A DNA stretch of 64,000 nt from Micractinium sp. NFX-FRZ (lineage: Eukaryota > Chlorophyta > Trebouxiophyceae > Chlorellales > Chlorellaceae). Each line of letters opens with the position of its first letter. Positions within the stretch are counted from its first letter, which is position 1. The DNA is taken from contig JAPTJF010000237.1 in assembly GCA_029339195.1 (NCBI GenBank), forward strand, positions 1 through 64,000. The letters are read 5' to 3'. The notes under the pieces are model-generated. The model was not told the DNA's origin, made no database searches, and was given only the letters and a program-made list of their open reading frames with translations. This document shows positions 33,201 to 42,754 of this stretch, piece after piece. Made by a program: the position numbers and the translations under genes.

Positions 33201-36042
33201 CGCAGCAGTGCCGGGAGCAGCCCCAGCTCCTGCTGCTGCTCGCTGTGCCCCTTGCCCTTGCTCTTGCTCTTGCCCTTCTTGCTGCTGCCGTCTGCCTGGC
33301 CTGCAGCTGCTGCCAGCAGTGGCAGGAGGCGTGGCGAGAGGGTCTCCACCAGGGTCCGTGCTGCTGCGCCTGCTGTGACTGCTGTGGTCAGATCAACTGC
33401 CAGGCTGGCAAGGCAGGCGCTGTGCAGGTCGAGCAGCAGCACCTGGCCTGGACTGCTGCCGCTGCTGTCGCCATTGCTGCTGCTGCTGCTGCTGCCCAGA
33501 AGCGCCACAGCTTCAGCGGCCAGGCGCAGCACCGTAGGGATCTGTCCAGAGGGCAGCTGCCGCACAGCTGCCGCCAGTGCCGACTGGAAGCGGCTGCTGT
33601 GCAGCACCGCCGCCGCCGCCGCCGCGGCCGCCGGCGGGCCCTCGCCGCGCTGCGCCTGCTGTGGTTCCAGCAGCGCTGCTGTGAGGGAGCGCAGCAGCAC
33701 CTCCAGCTGCCGCAGCTCTGCAAATGCAGACACCAGGCTGCATGCCACCACCGCCGCCACGCCGCCATCGCCGCCGGTGCCGCCATCGCCGGCCGCCGCT
33801 GCCGAGGCTTCGGGCGCCCAGAGCAGCAGGGGCCACAGCACGGGCAGCTGCTCCTGAATCACCCGGTGCTCAACTGCCAAGATGCCTTGGACCACTGCCA
33901 GCGCAGCAGGCAGCACCCCAGGTGTTGACGGTGCTGCGTCCTGAGCCTGCTGCCCCTGCTGGGACAGGGTGAGCTGGAGGGCACCGTCTGCCAGGCGCTG
34001 TAGCAGGGCGCGCTGCTGGCCGGCGGGATCCTGGGTGGGGCGGTACAGCTGGTACTGCTGCAGCGTTGCTGCCAAGCTGGCCACGCCGCTGCAGGGCAGG
34101 CAGGGGCGGGGGCAGCGCAGTGTGGGCATGTGACACGAGAGGGTGCTGCAGGCAAGGGTGAGCGTTTTGCAACAGGTGGCAGGGCTAGGGTGCTTGGCTG
34201 TGTTGTTGCCAGGGGCCGCAGGCCATGCACGGAGCACCACAGGCGGGCGCAGCAGGCAGAGCAGGCAGAGCGCACCTGACAGCCTCTGCCAGCGCTGCAC
34301 CGCCTACTGCCTGCTGCTTGAGCTGCTTCACGTGCGGCAGAAGAGTGCGCGACAGGGCCAGCCAAAAGTGGAAGTCAGCTGACACGCTGAGCGTGCCTCC
34401 CTGGGTTGCTGGCCGTGCAGCCTTGCTGGCTGCGACCGCCGCCTCGGCGCCGCCCTCCTCATCCTCTGCCGCTGCCGCCTGCTGCTGCCCGCGCCGGCCC
34501 GCCTGGCTCGTGATGGCCGCCTCTGCAGTGGGGTGAGAGTGAAGGGCACACGTCGTCAGTAGGTGCGACACAGGGCTGAAAGCCAGCATGTCTGCCTCCC
34601 CCTCCGACAGCCTGGCAGGGCACAGCATGGCACAGCAGGAGCGGCAACGACGTGCAAAGCATCTCACAGCACAGCAGGGCAGCAGCAGCAGCACCAGCAG
34701 CAACAGCAGCAGCGGCAGCAGCAAGGCTTGCCTGTGTCGGCCGCGCGGCGGTGCTGGCGCAGCGCAGCGCAGAATCGGCCCACCATCCAGGGCAGCGCAG
34801 CCAGGGGCACCTCCCCCGCCGCCACATGGCCCTGCACGGCTGTAAACAGCTGCGCCGCGTAGCCGGCACTGCCAGCTGCACTGCCTCCTCCCTGTTGCTG
34901 CTGCTGCTGCTCCTTAGCTTCACCAGACTTGTCAGCTTCCTCTACCGCCGGTGCTGCCGCTGCTGCTGCCACGCCACCGCTTGCAGCAGCCATCACGCCT
35001 GCTGCTGCCGCCGCCAGGGGCGGCACATGCTGGGGGTTGAACAGCACGGCCTCCAAAGCCCGGCGGCAGGTGCTGCTCAGCTCGCTCTCCCCGCTGACGT
35101 CGCTGCCTGCGCCCTGGCTGCCTCTGGATGGGAAGGCGGCCGCTGCCAGCAGCGGCAGCAGGCGTGGCACAGCAGAGTCCCACACCTTTCGCTGGTTGGG
35201 GTGCCCGCTGGCGGCCGCCAGCAGCAGCCGTGCTGCAGCTGCTGCCACCTGCTGCCATGCCTCCGCCTGCTGGCCCTGCCCGCTGCCTGCTGCGGCAGCG
35301 GCTGCATGCCCCGCCAGCGCTGCCTCAGCAGCGCTCACAGCGTGCTCAATGCTGGGGCGGAAGCTGCCCGCCAGCTTGCCGCCCAGCAGGCGCAGCACCG
35401 CCGCCAGCTGGCACAGCAGGGCCTCCACCTCGGGAAGCTGTGCCTCGCGCAGCAGCTGCAGCGCTGTGGTTACTGCCGGCAGCAGCGCCGCTGGCAGCGG
35501 CTGGCTGGCCGGCGTGCTGCTGCTACCCAGCACCGCCGCCAACACTGCCCAGCACCGCGGCTGAAGCTTGGGCGGCTGCGCAGCGTGCTGCTGCACGTCC
35601 ACCGCCGCTGCTGGCACCCCGCCATCTGCCTGCTGCTTGCGCTTCTTTCCCTTCTTGCCTTCGCCGCCTGCTGATCCTTCGCTCTTCTTGGTCAGCAGCC
35701 CACAAGCCCACTCCAAAAGCGAGCGCAGGTAGTGGGAGCGCACCAGCGGGGGCAGCTCCCCAGCACCTGAGCCGTCTAGCAGTGCCTCTGCCAGCTGCTC
35801 CGCGGCCTCCAGCTTGCTGCAAGTGCAGATGGGTGGCGGGGCATTGGGGGAAATTGAGAATGGGAGGGAGAGGGCGGCAGGGGGGCTGCCGCCGCCGCCG
35901 CTGCCGCCACCGCTGCCGCAACAGCATGCACCATGCATGTGTTGCAAGACCGCGGCGGCGCCTGCCGACCGATATGCTCTCACCGCTCGAAGGGAGCATC
36001 GGCGCTGTAGAGCACGCGGAACGTGGGGGCGAGCGTCGCCAT
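28419..36042 (-). CDS. URB2: URB2/NPA2-like nucleolar pre-ribosome biogenesis protein
   Basis: Nine exons, in transcript order: 36042-35984, 35816-34668, 34611-34276, 34088-33146, 32969-32224, 32065-29761, 29487-29266, 29063-28743, 28571-28419; 2077 aa. Assignment rests on the C-terminal Urb2/Npa2 domain: YCPQLLADYLLLAAAPP, RRGAFALYGACS, IQFLYSSLGEAG and the typical end SLKSDYEKNYKYTGKV. In yeast, Urb2 acts in early 60S assembly and 27S pre-rRNA processing. The rest is a long Ala/Leu/Gln-rich helical solenoid with Lys-rich nucleolar-type patches (KKGKKRKQQ; KKKHKKARK; SKKGKSKSKGKG). Two junctions need care. The end of exon 2 reads through a TGC repeat to a GTGAGA donor, adding a poly-Cys stretch. 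Exon 5 joins in phase only through a GC donor (GCAAGT at 32223). Two CAG-rich Gln runs look like microsatellite expansions. The large uninterrupted sixth exon is 2305 nt. Confidence 0.87.
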
Positions 36043-37028
36043 GCTTTGTGCGAGCCGCTATCAAGCGTTCCGGCGACTGGACATGCTGGTCGATAGCCGT
36101 ACATGAGCCGCGCTGCAGATGACCGCGTGAGCGCCTCCAGGCCGCCGCCTGCTGCGCATGCGCTGAGCTGGGCATGGTTTTGGGCGCAGAAAGCGGGCAT
36201 GAGACTGTGCCACAAGAGCTTCCGAGGAGCAACCGACGAGCAAACATGATATGCAACATTAAACCAGCGGGAAAATGCACGCCTGAGACCCCCCAGAGGG
36301 CACCGCCGCTGCGGCGCTTTTGACGGTGGTGCGGCTCTGTTGGGCACGGTCACGTGCTGCAGCAGCTCTGTGATCACGCTCATAAGACAGCACATAGGTA
36401 GTGTGCGCGAAATCAATGCAACACAAGCATGAGCTGCAATCAGGTGGCGGCCAGGCATCGCCAAGCCTGCAGAGGCTGCCGCCGACAGCCGCTTTCATGG
36501 CGTGAGGTGGCGGTGAGACCGGCGCAAACAGTCTAGGAGGGTGTGAAGTGAGCATGCGAGCATCCTCTTGCACGTCCTTCGGGAAATGCGTTTGAAGGCT
36601 ATAAGTCTCCCAAACTCCGACATTTTACTTCGTTTCTGAGTGCTGGAAGACCACCGGCCTTCTGACTGTCTGGGCGCCTGCAAACCTCCCACGGCAGGCT
36701 TCCCGACCCAACACCAGACATCTGAGGCTCGACATACGTGTTCGCGGGTGAGAGAACATGCATGCGCTGTGGTGCTGACGCTGAGAGGTTCCCTATTCGA
36801 GCAACGGACGGCTTGCAACCCGCCTCCAGTTGGCGCCTCAATCCAGCCGTCCACCAAGGGGTCCTCCCTCCCACTCACAGCCGTCCCACGGCGTGCTATC
36901 CTGCTGCAGAGTGAAAACGGACCGTGAATTCCGTCGACAGCAGGTCAGGAAGCGCTGCGACGCCACTAGTTGGTTGGCGGGGCGGTACCGGTGTCAGCTT
37001 CACGCCAACCCGCGTCGGCGGCGGCAGC
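36043..37028. promoter_or_regulatory. Divergent region, URB2 (-) and small membrane protein (+)
   Basis: Just under 1 kb between two start codons pointing away from each other. Locally lower GC than the coding regions. It should hold both promoters and 5' UTRs; no specific element is identified. Confidence 0.45.
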
Positions 37029-37328
37029 ATGGCCCAGTTCCCGAGCACGGCCGCCCCTGCGCCTCCAGCAGGTCCATCCAACTGCACGCTGCTGTGCACC
37101 AGCATACTGGCTGCCCTGCTCACAGGCGGGGCGGTGGTTGCTGTGATAGTGGGCCTCTTTGACAGCGGCACATTTAGCACTGCATACATTGTGGCCATTG
37201 TTCTGGGAGTGGCAGCTGTGGGCGTGACGGCGCTGCTCATCCGGCAGTGCTGCCGCCGGCGGCGGCACCGCAAGGAGATGGCGCGCTTGACGGCGCAGCA
37301 GGCAGCGCCTAATTATTACCACTTTTGA
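37029..37328 (+). CDS. Small two-helix membrane protein, intronless
   Basis: A single exon of 99 codons from ATG at 37029 (GGCAGCATGGCC context). It begins with a Pro/Ala-rich lumenal or cytosolic tail (MAQFPSTAAPAPPAGPSN), then two hydrophobic helices of about 20 residues each (CTSILAALLTGGAVVAVIVG and AYIVAIVLGVAAVGVTALLI), then a strongly basic CCRRRRHRKEM and a C-terminal NYYHF. The positive charges after helix 2 suggest that the C-terminus is cytosolic. A TGTAA signal lies 210 bp past the stop. The open frame extends upstream without an ATG. No family is recognised; the alternative is a chance open frame, but the composition argues against that. Confidence 0.65.
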   Translation: MAQFPSTAAPAPPAGPSNCTLLCTSILAALLTGGAVVAVIVGLFDSGTFSTAYIVAIVLGVAAVGVTALLIRQCCRRRRHRKEMARLTAQQAAPNYYHF

Positions 37329-37884
37329 AGACAGTCTCACCCGGGCATCACCCTCCCCCATACAGTTTCGGCCTCGCCTCTTGTTTACATGCCCCAATTC
37401 CTTACCCTGTATCTTTGTGCGCCTGAGAACACAACACGTGTATCCATCTTGCTGTGTACCTTCCCCCCAGTGCCCAAACTGGAACTTGCTTTTACGGCGG
37501 CCCCTGGCCCGCAAGGGACCCCCCGCCCGAAGGTCTGTGTAACCTCCACTCAATGTCTCTAGCCAGGGCTGATGTGTTTGCCAGCACGACGGTCAATTTG
37601 TTGAAAATGTATATACGAGCTGAGGCTTCTTTATAGAAGAAAATAATAAACACAAGGGAGTGCAGGGTAGTTGGGCAGCCCGCCGAGCACCGCCCGCTGC
37701 CGCCGCTGCGCTGCCAGGTCAGGCAGGCGAATGTGCACTTGGGGGACGTCTGATCGCCTCCCGCAAGCTATAGTCCGTCACTAAAAGCGCATCACACACG
37801 ATCGGTGGCACTCTAGAGGTCCCTGCGCTGCTGCCGACCGCGCAGTCCACCGCACCTCGTCTCGACACGCACCCTAGTCGCACC
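37329..37884. other. 3' UTR and intergenic gap
   Basis: Low-GC 3' region of the small membrane protein gene, ending in the 5' flank of the PUB-domain gene. No exon supported. Confidence 0.5.
37538..37542 (+). promoter_or_regulatory. Polyadenylation signal TGTAA
   Basis: TGTAA 210 bp past the stop of the small membrane protein gene. Confidence 0.6.
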
Positions 37885-40038
37885 ATGGAGACGCAAACAG
37901 ACCAAGCAGCAGCAGACGGCGCGGCGGGCGCCTCCCCGCCGACCTCCCAAGCGGGTGCAGCCGCCGCTGCGGCTGCCGCTCGCCTGCAGCCCCCGGCGCC
38001 GTCGACGCCGCAGGAGGTGCAACAGCAGGAGGCCAAGTTCCAGGAGGCAAGAAAGGCGATGATCAAGACGATCAACTGGCAGGTGAGGAGGGCAGAAGCG
38101 CACAGCTCAGCACAGGGCCCTTCCTTTCCGGCGCTTCGCACACTGTGCCAGCGCCTGGAAGATGTTGGGATGCACGCCCTTCCTGCCTGCGCCTCGCTGT
38201 ATTCGTGCTGCTTTGCTGCAGCCAAGGCGCCCCACTGCTGCTGCTGCTGCCCCACTCCATTTGTCCATCCCGTATCTGGCCTGCCATCTCGCCGCTGCTG
38301 CCGCTGCCTCCAGCTGCCGCGACGCTCTTTGTCACTCCCTCCATGTGTGCAGCTGAACGACGACAAGCACCGCAAGCTGGAGCAGATCCTAGACACCACG
38401 GAGGTGAATGTGGATTCAAATCGTAGGCAGCATGTTGTTCTGTGTCAGCTGCCACGTCGGTTGCAGGGTGCAGCACCCCCAGCACGTTCCTAACTGTTGC
38501 CCCGCCTGCCCCCGCCCCGCCCACTCACATCCTGATTCCCTCCTCTCCTGATCCCTTGGCGGTTGGCCCCTCATGCTGCGCATGCAACCTGCTGACCTGG
38601 CAGTGCCCCCACCACCTGTACCGCCCCGCAGTACCTGCAAAAGATCTGCGGCAATGTGCACGAGCATCCGGGGGAGGCCAAGTACCGAAAGGTGGGGTGA
38701 GGGCAGGGGCAGGGCAGGTGCTTGACGACACGAAAGAGGGCGGGCGGGTCGTTGCCAGCCCCAGTCTCAACCCAGCTCTGCCTGCCCTGCCGCCCGCCTT
38801 CCCTCCATAAGGTTTCCACGCTTTCCTCTGTTCTCCTCCCTGCCCGCGCGCCACAGATCCGCATCACCAACCCCACCTTCCAGCGCCACGTGCGGGACGC
38901 GCCAGGTGGCGAGGAGTTCATGCACGCGGCGGGGTGGGGTGTGCAGGTGAGGTTGGGGGGCCAGGGGCGAGGGCCAGGCCTCTGGGACTACAGCAGGGCT
39001 TGGCTGGCTTGCAGGGGACGAGGGCCCTGCAGGCGCATGTGGGTGGTAGAGGCTGCCGCGGACGAGCGTGGCCCGGCGCGCCTGCTCGCACCCGCCTTGC
39101 ACCCGCCTACCCCAAGTGTCCTGCCAAACCACCGGCCCTGCCTCCTCCTCCCAGGCTCCTTGAGTGCACGTTGTCTGAGGAAGGGGGCTAATCCAAGGTA
39201 CCAAGCAGATGCACAAACCCTGATAGAAGTCCCCCTCTGTGTGGCCTCCGCCTGCCCGTCCCCCGCCCCCGCCCCCACCCCCTGCCTGCCCGCCTTCCCC
39301 TCCGGCAGGTGGTGGAGTACGAGAAGTTCTTTGTGTTTGAGCACCAGCCGGGCAGCCTGGAGTGGCGGGTGCTGGGGGAGGCGTGCGCTGAGCTGGCCAA
39401 GCTGGAGGCGCTGGTGGGAGGAAAGATCTCGGTGGGTGCGCATGCCTGGGGGGTTGGGCGGTGGGTGGGCTCACAAAGGGGGGAAAGGGAGGTCTGTGTT
39501 TAGGCCACACATGCATGCATGCGTGCCTGTACTTGGTGACATGGGGGCGTGGATGCAGCCCCTAGGAGTGCGTGGACCCTGACACCCCTGCGAGGCCCGC
39601 TGCCCACCCTGCCCCGGCGTGCAGCGCGGCATGGGCGACAAGAAGGCGGCTCAGGAGGCGATGCGGAAGCAGGTTCGGGCGGCGATCGAGGAGGACAAAG
39701 CGCATGTGAGTGGGCAGGGAGGGAGGGGCGGATCTGGTTGCTGCCACTGTTGCCGCGGCTGGCGCTGCTGGTGGCGGTGCTGATATTCCTCCGCGGCTGC
39801 TGGTGCGGCCTGGCGTGCCACGCTCGTTTTCACATGCTCTGAATTGGACGGGGACCGGAGAGGTGAGCTGCTGATGTGGAGCGTGTCGTCTCCCCTGCTC
39901 CCCCCACTCCAACCGCCCCACCAAACCCCTGACCGCGCCCCCGTCTGTGTGCAGAGGGAGGTGATGTTCCAGCGCCTGACGGGGGCAGCCGAGGCGCAAC
40001 CGCTGCCGCCTTCGCCACGCTCGCGCGGCCCCGCCTGA
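37885..40038 (+). CDS. PUB-domain protein (candidate p97/CDC48 cofactor)
   Basis: Seven exons, all in phase 0: 37885-38082, 38353-38403, 38632-38691, 38857-38946, 39309-39431, 39625-39705, 39955-40038; 228 aa. After an Ala/Gln-rich N-terminus, residues about 65-135 form a PUB domain: LNDDKHRKLEQILDTTE, YLQKICGNVHEHPGEAKYRK, IRITNPTFQRHV, GGEEFMHAAGW. In peptide N-glycanase and UBX-type proteins this domain binds the C-terminal tail of p97/CDC48. The C-terminal half (VVEYEKFFVFEHQPG; RGMGDKKAAQEAMRKQVR) is charged and helical with no transglutaminase (PNGase) core, so this is not PNGase itself. At exon 2 a second GT (38423) is out of phase; the GTGAAT donor at 38404 is right. A TGTAA signal follows at 40176. 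Confidence 0.9.
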
Positions 40039-40581
40039 CGGGGGCGGCGGGCGAGCTAACAGAAATTTGAGCGGCTCTGTGGGCGCCTCCCATCGCCACG
40101 AAGGTGTTGGGTCCCAGCCTGCATTCCATACCAGATATGCACCTTGAACATTAACCGACTAGCTACCATAGCTAATGTAATCACTCGAACCTTCTGTACG
40201 GCAGCAGGGCTTGCTGGCGGTGGCGGTCGGGCTCAGCATGGCTGCCATGCTCGCAGGCTCCGCCATGGACTCGCAGATCTCGCTATATTGGCTGATATTC
40301 ACAAAATATTGTATTACTAACATACAGCGCTTGGGGCTGCTGTGCTCACAGACCAGCCCGCACTTGCGGCGACCTGTGGTCGTCGCCTGCGCGATGTCGA
40401 GCGTCTCAACGTCCTCACGGTGAGGGTGCAAACTGATCTGACTTGCTCTAACTTGATGCCAGTTTGCCAAGTTCCGTGAACACAATTCTGCCTTCGCCTT
40501 GAGCGCAGGGCATGTCTTCAGAATAACAGCATGTGCAGTGGACCTCAGACACTTCGAGCGGGGAGGCCGGAATGGGTTGTA
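40039..40581. other. Gap between PUB gene and MPDU1-like gene (same strand)
   Basis: Holds the PUB-gene 3' UTR with its TGTAA signal (40176-40180) and the promoter of the next gene. Locally AT-richer. No exon supported. Confidence 0.5.
40176..40180 (+). promoter_or_regulatory. Polyadenylation signal TGTAA
   Basis: TGTAA 138 bp past the stop of the PUB-domain gene. Confidence 0.65.
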
Positions 40582-42411
40582 ATGGCAGCTCGCGTGCCTG
40601 CCGCCAGCCGCCGCCACCAGCGGCCTAGCCGCCCCGCTGCCGCTGGCACCTGCATGGCTCCTCCAGCCAGAACAGCAGGATGGCACACCCCTTGTCATTC
40701 GCAGCTGCAACTGCGGCCTCGCAGCACAGTGTGCGTGGCGGCAGCCACAGCGGCGGCCACGGTAGCGGCTGCGCCCGCTGCCGGCAGCCCTCTGGTTGCT
40801 GGGCTGGCAGTGCTGGTGGGGTGGCTGGTCATTGCGGGGAGCTGTATCCGCAGCTTGCCCCAGATATTGAGGATCCTCAAGAACAACAGGTACGGCCAAC
40901 CTGGCACCTGCGCCTGCACATACCGCAAGCGCGCATGTTTTGTGCAGAGGCTTGGCCACCTGGTGCCAGCATGCGCACGCAGCGCTCGGGTCTCGCTACC
41001 GCAGGCTGCGGCATGCCCTTGCTGTCCCCACCATCACCCTCAGCCCCCAACCCCGAACGTTTCCCCTGCAGCGTGCGCGGCCTCTCCCTCACTTCCTTCT
41101 CTTCCGAGCTCTTTTGCTATACGATCTCGGTTGCCTACAACCTCGCCAACGGGTATGCCTTCTCAACTTTCGGCGACACGGGTGAGAATGCTCTGCCTGC
41201 CTTCCTGCCGCCCATGCCGATTCTTTACTTCTTTCACAGCTTAAAATCCGTAGCTTTGACCTCGGCCGTGGCGCAGGCCGCTCTGCATTGGCGCACAGCA
41301 GCAACAGCTGTGTCGTGCTCCTGTGCAACCCACCCACCCACCATCTGTCCTGCCTGCCCTGTTCCTCTGCAGCAATCTGCGCACTGCAGAACATTGCCAT
41401 CGTCGGCCTGATCTTCAAGATGGGCACTGTGCAGCGCAGCACCCAAGTGGTGCTGTCTGCTGCCCTGGCGGGCGCCGCATGGTGGCTGCTGGGCGGCCAC
41501 TGCCCGCCGGCCATGCTGACGACGCTGCAGACGGGGTCGGTGGCGCTGCTGGCGCTGGGCGGGCGCCTGCCGCAGGTAAGAGCCTTCACTGCTTCTCTGT
41601 TGGGCAGGTTTTGGGTGCGGCGGGGGAGGCGGGCATGCCGTGCCGCCGGCCAAGGTGGCGGCGGGGGCGGCGGAGGGGAGGTTTGGCTGCTGTTCTTAGC
41701 TACTGACCTGCGCTCCCCCTCTCCACAACTTCAACCCAACCCGGATGTGTGTCATCACCCCAGCTAGCTGTCACACCCGCCCCCGCCCGCCCGCAGATCG
41801 TGCTGAACGTGCGGCGCGGCAACAGCGGGGAGCTGAGCCTGGTGACGTGTGCGCTGAGCCTGGCTGGCAACCTGGCCCGCGTGTTCACCACCCTCACGCT
41901 CGTCAAGGACCCGCTCATTCTGGGGTCGGCCGCCACGCAGGTGAGGAGCAGCTTCTCACCTGTGTGGCAGCTGCCTGCTTGCCTGAAGTCCCTCCTTTCT
42001 TTCATTGGCTCACCTGTGTGCCCGCTGCCTGCATGCCTGAACTGTGTCTTATCTTTCAAACTGGCTCACCTGTGTGGCAGCTGCCTGCATGCCTGAACTT
42101 TCTCTCACTCAAAGCGGGGCTGGGTTTTAGAGGGTGCCTCTTCCGGGCTGCCTGCATGGGCGGGTGGGGAGGCGCTGGTGTGTGCCCTGCCAGCTCACCG
42201 CCCTCACAGCCACACAAGTGGGACTGCACAGCCAGCAGGGGCACTGCTCGCAGGTGGTGCACCGCCCGTGCCCTTTTGCCGCAAAATGCATGTCCCCTCC
42301 CTTCCCCACCCCACCCTCTCGTGGCAGGCGATCCTCAACGGCATCCTCACCTGGCAGACGATCGACACGGCACGCCGGCTGCGTGCCGAGCCTGCCCCCC
42401 AGGCGGCATGA
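40582..42411 (+). CDS. MPDU1: MPDU1-like PQ-loop membrane protein
   Basis: Five exons: 40582-40889, 41072-41181, 41373-41575, 41797-41940, 42328-42411; 282 aa. The first about 65 residues are rich in Ala/Arg/Ser/Pro and resemble a plastid transit peptide. The rest is a multi-helix protein with two PQ loops: SLPQILRILKNN and GGRLPQIVLNVRRGN. Between them lies the MPDU1 signature GLSLTSFSSELFCYT and AICALQNIAIVGLIF, and after them ELSLVTCALSLAGNLARVFT. Animal MPDU1 is needed for use of dolichol-linked mannose and glucose in the ER. Plants have several homologues, some predicted to be plastidic, so the ligand and membrane here are open. An upstream in-frame ATG at 40531 would lengthen the presequence by 17 residues. 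The second PQ motif is split by intron 3. Confidence 0.92.
41955..42097. repeat. Three-copy intronic repeat with 33-bp core
   Basis: Cores starting CTCACCTGTGTG and ending GCCTGAA lie at 41955-41987, 42009-42041 and 42065-42097, spaced 54 and 56 bp, in intron 4 of the MPDU1-like gene. Confidence 0.9.
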
Positions 42412-42754
42412 GGGCATCATCCATTCATCACACCCAATGTAGCATTGCCATTCTGGACCTGTTTTTGTGGCATTCTCTTTTGCTGGTACTTGCTGTCATG
42501 CCAACTGTCAAGTCTGTCCTGCCATCTGTCAACCTCTCAATGGTCTGAACCCATCTGAAGCCTTGATGGTAACGTGCTGGTACCACTTGCAAAGAAGGTC
42601 ATTGCTAGAAGGGGTGATGAAAGGACGAGAGGGATAGGTGCAAGGGTGTGGGAAAACGAAATCAAGGTGCAGGGCAGGAGGCGGGGGGAGACAAAAACCG
42701 GGCCCTAGCAGCAACAGCAAGTACAGGTAGCAACCATCCATCGCAGCGCGGGCA
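42412..42754. other. Convergent 3' region, MPDU1-like (+) and ABC1 kinase (-)
   Basis: About 340 bp between stop codons. No TGTAA on either strand in the expected place; the 3' ends probably overlap or use a variant signal. Confidence 0.5.

Noticed and set aside
34732..34740. GC donor (AG|GCAAGC) as the end of URB2 exon 2
   Set aside because: Attractive consensus, but it ends in phase 1, whereas the next exon needs phase 2; the GTGAGA donor at 34667 fits.
38404..38424. Second GT donor (GTAGGC) for PUB gene exon 2
   Set aside because: It leaves phase 1 and destroys the YLQKICGN start of the next exon; the donor at 38404 keeps the PUB domain intact.
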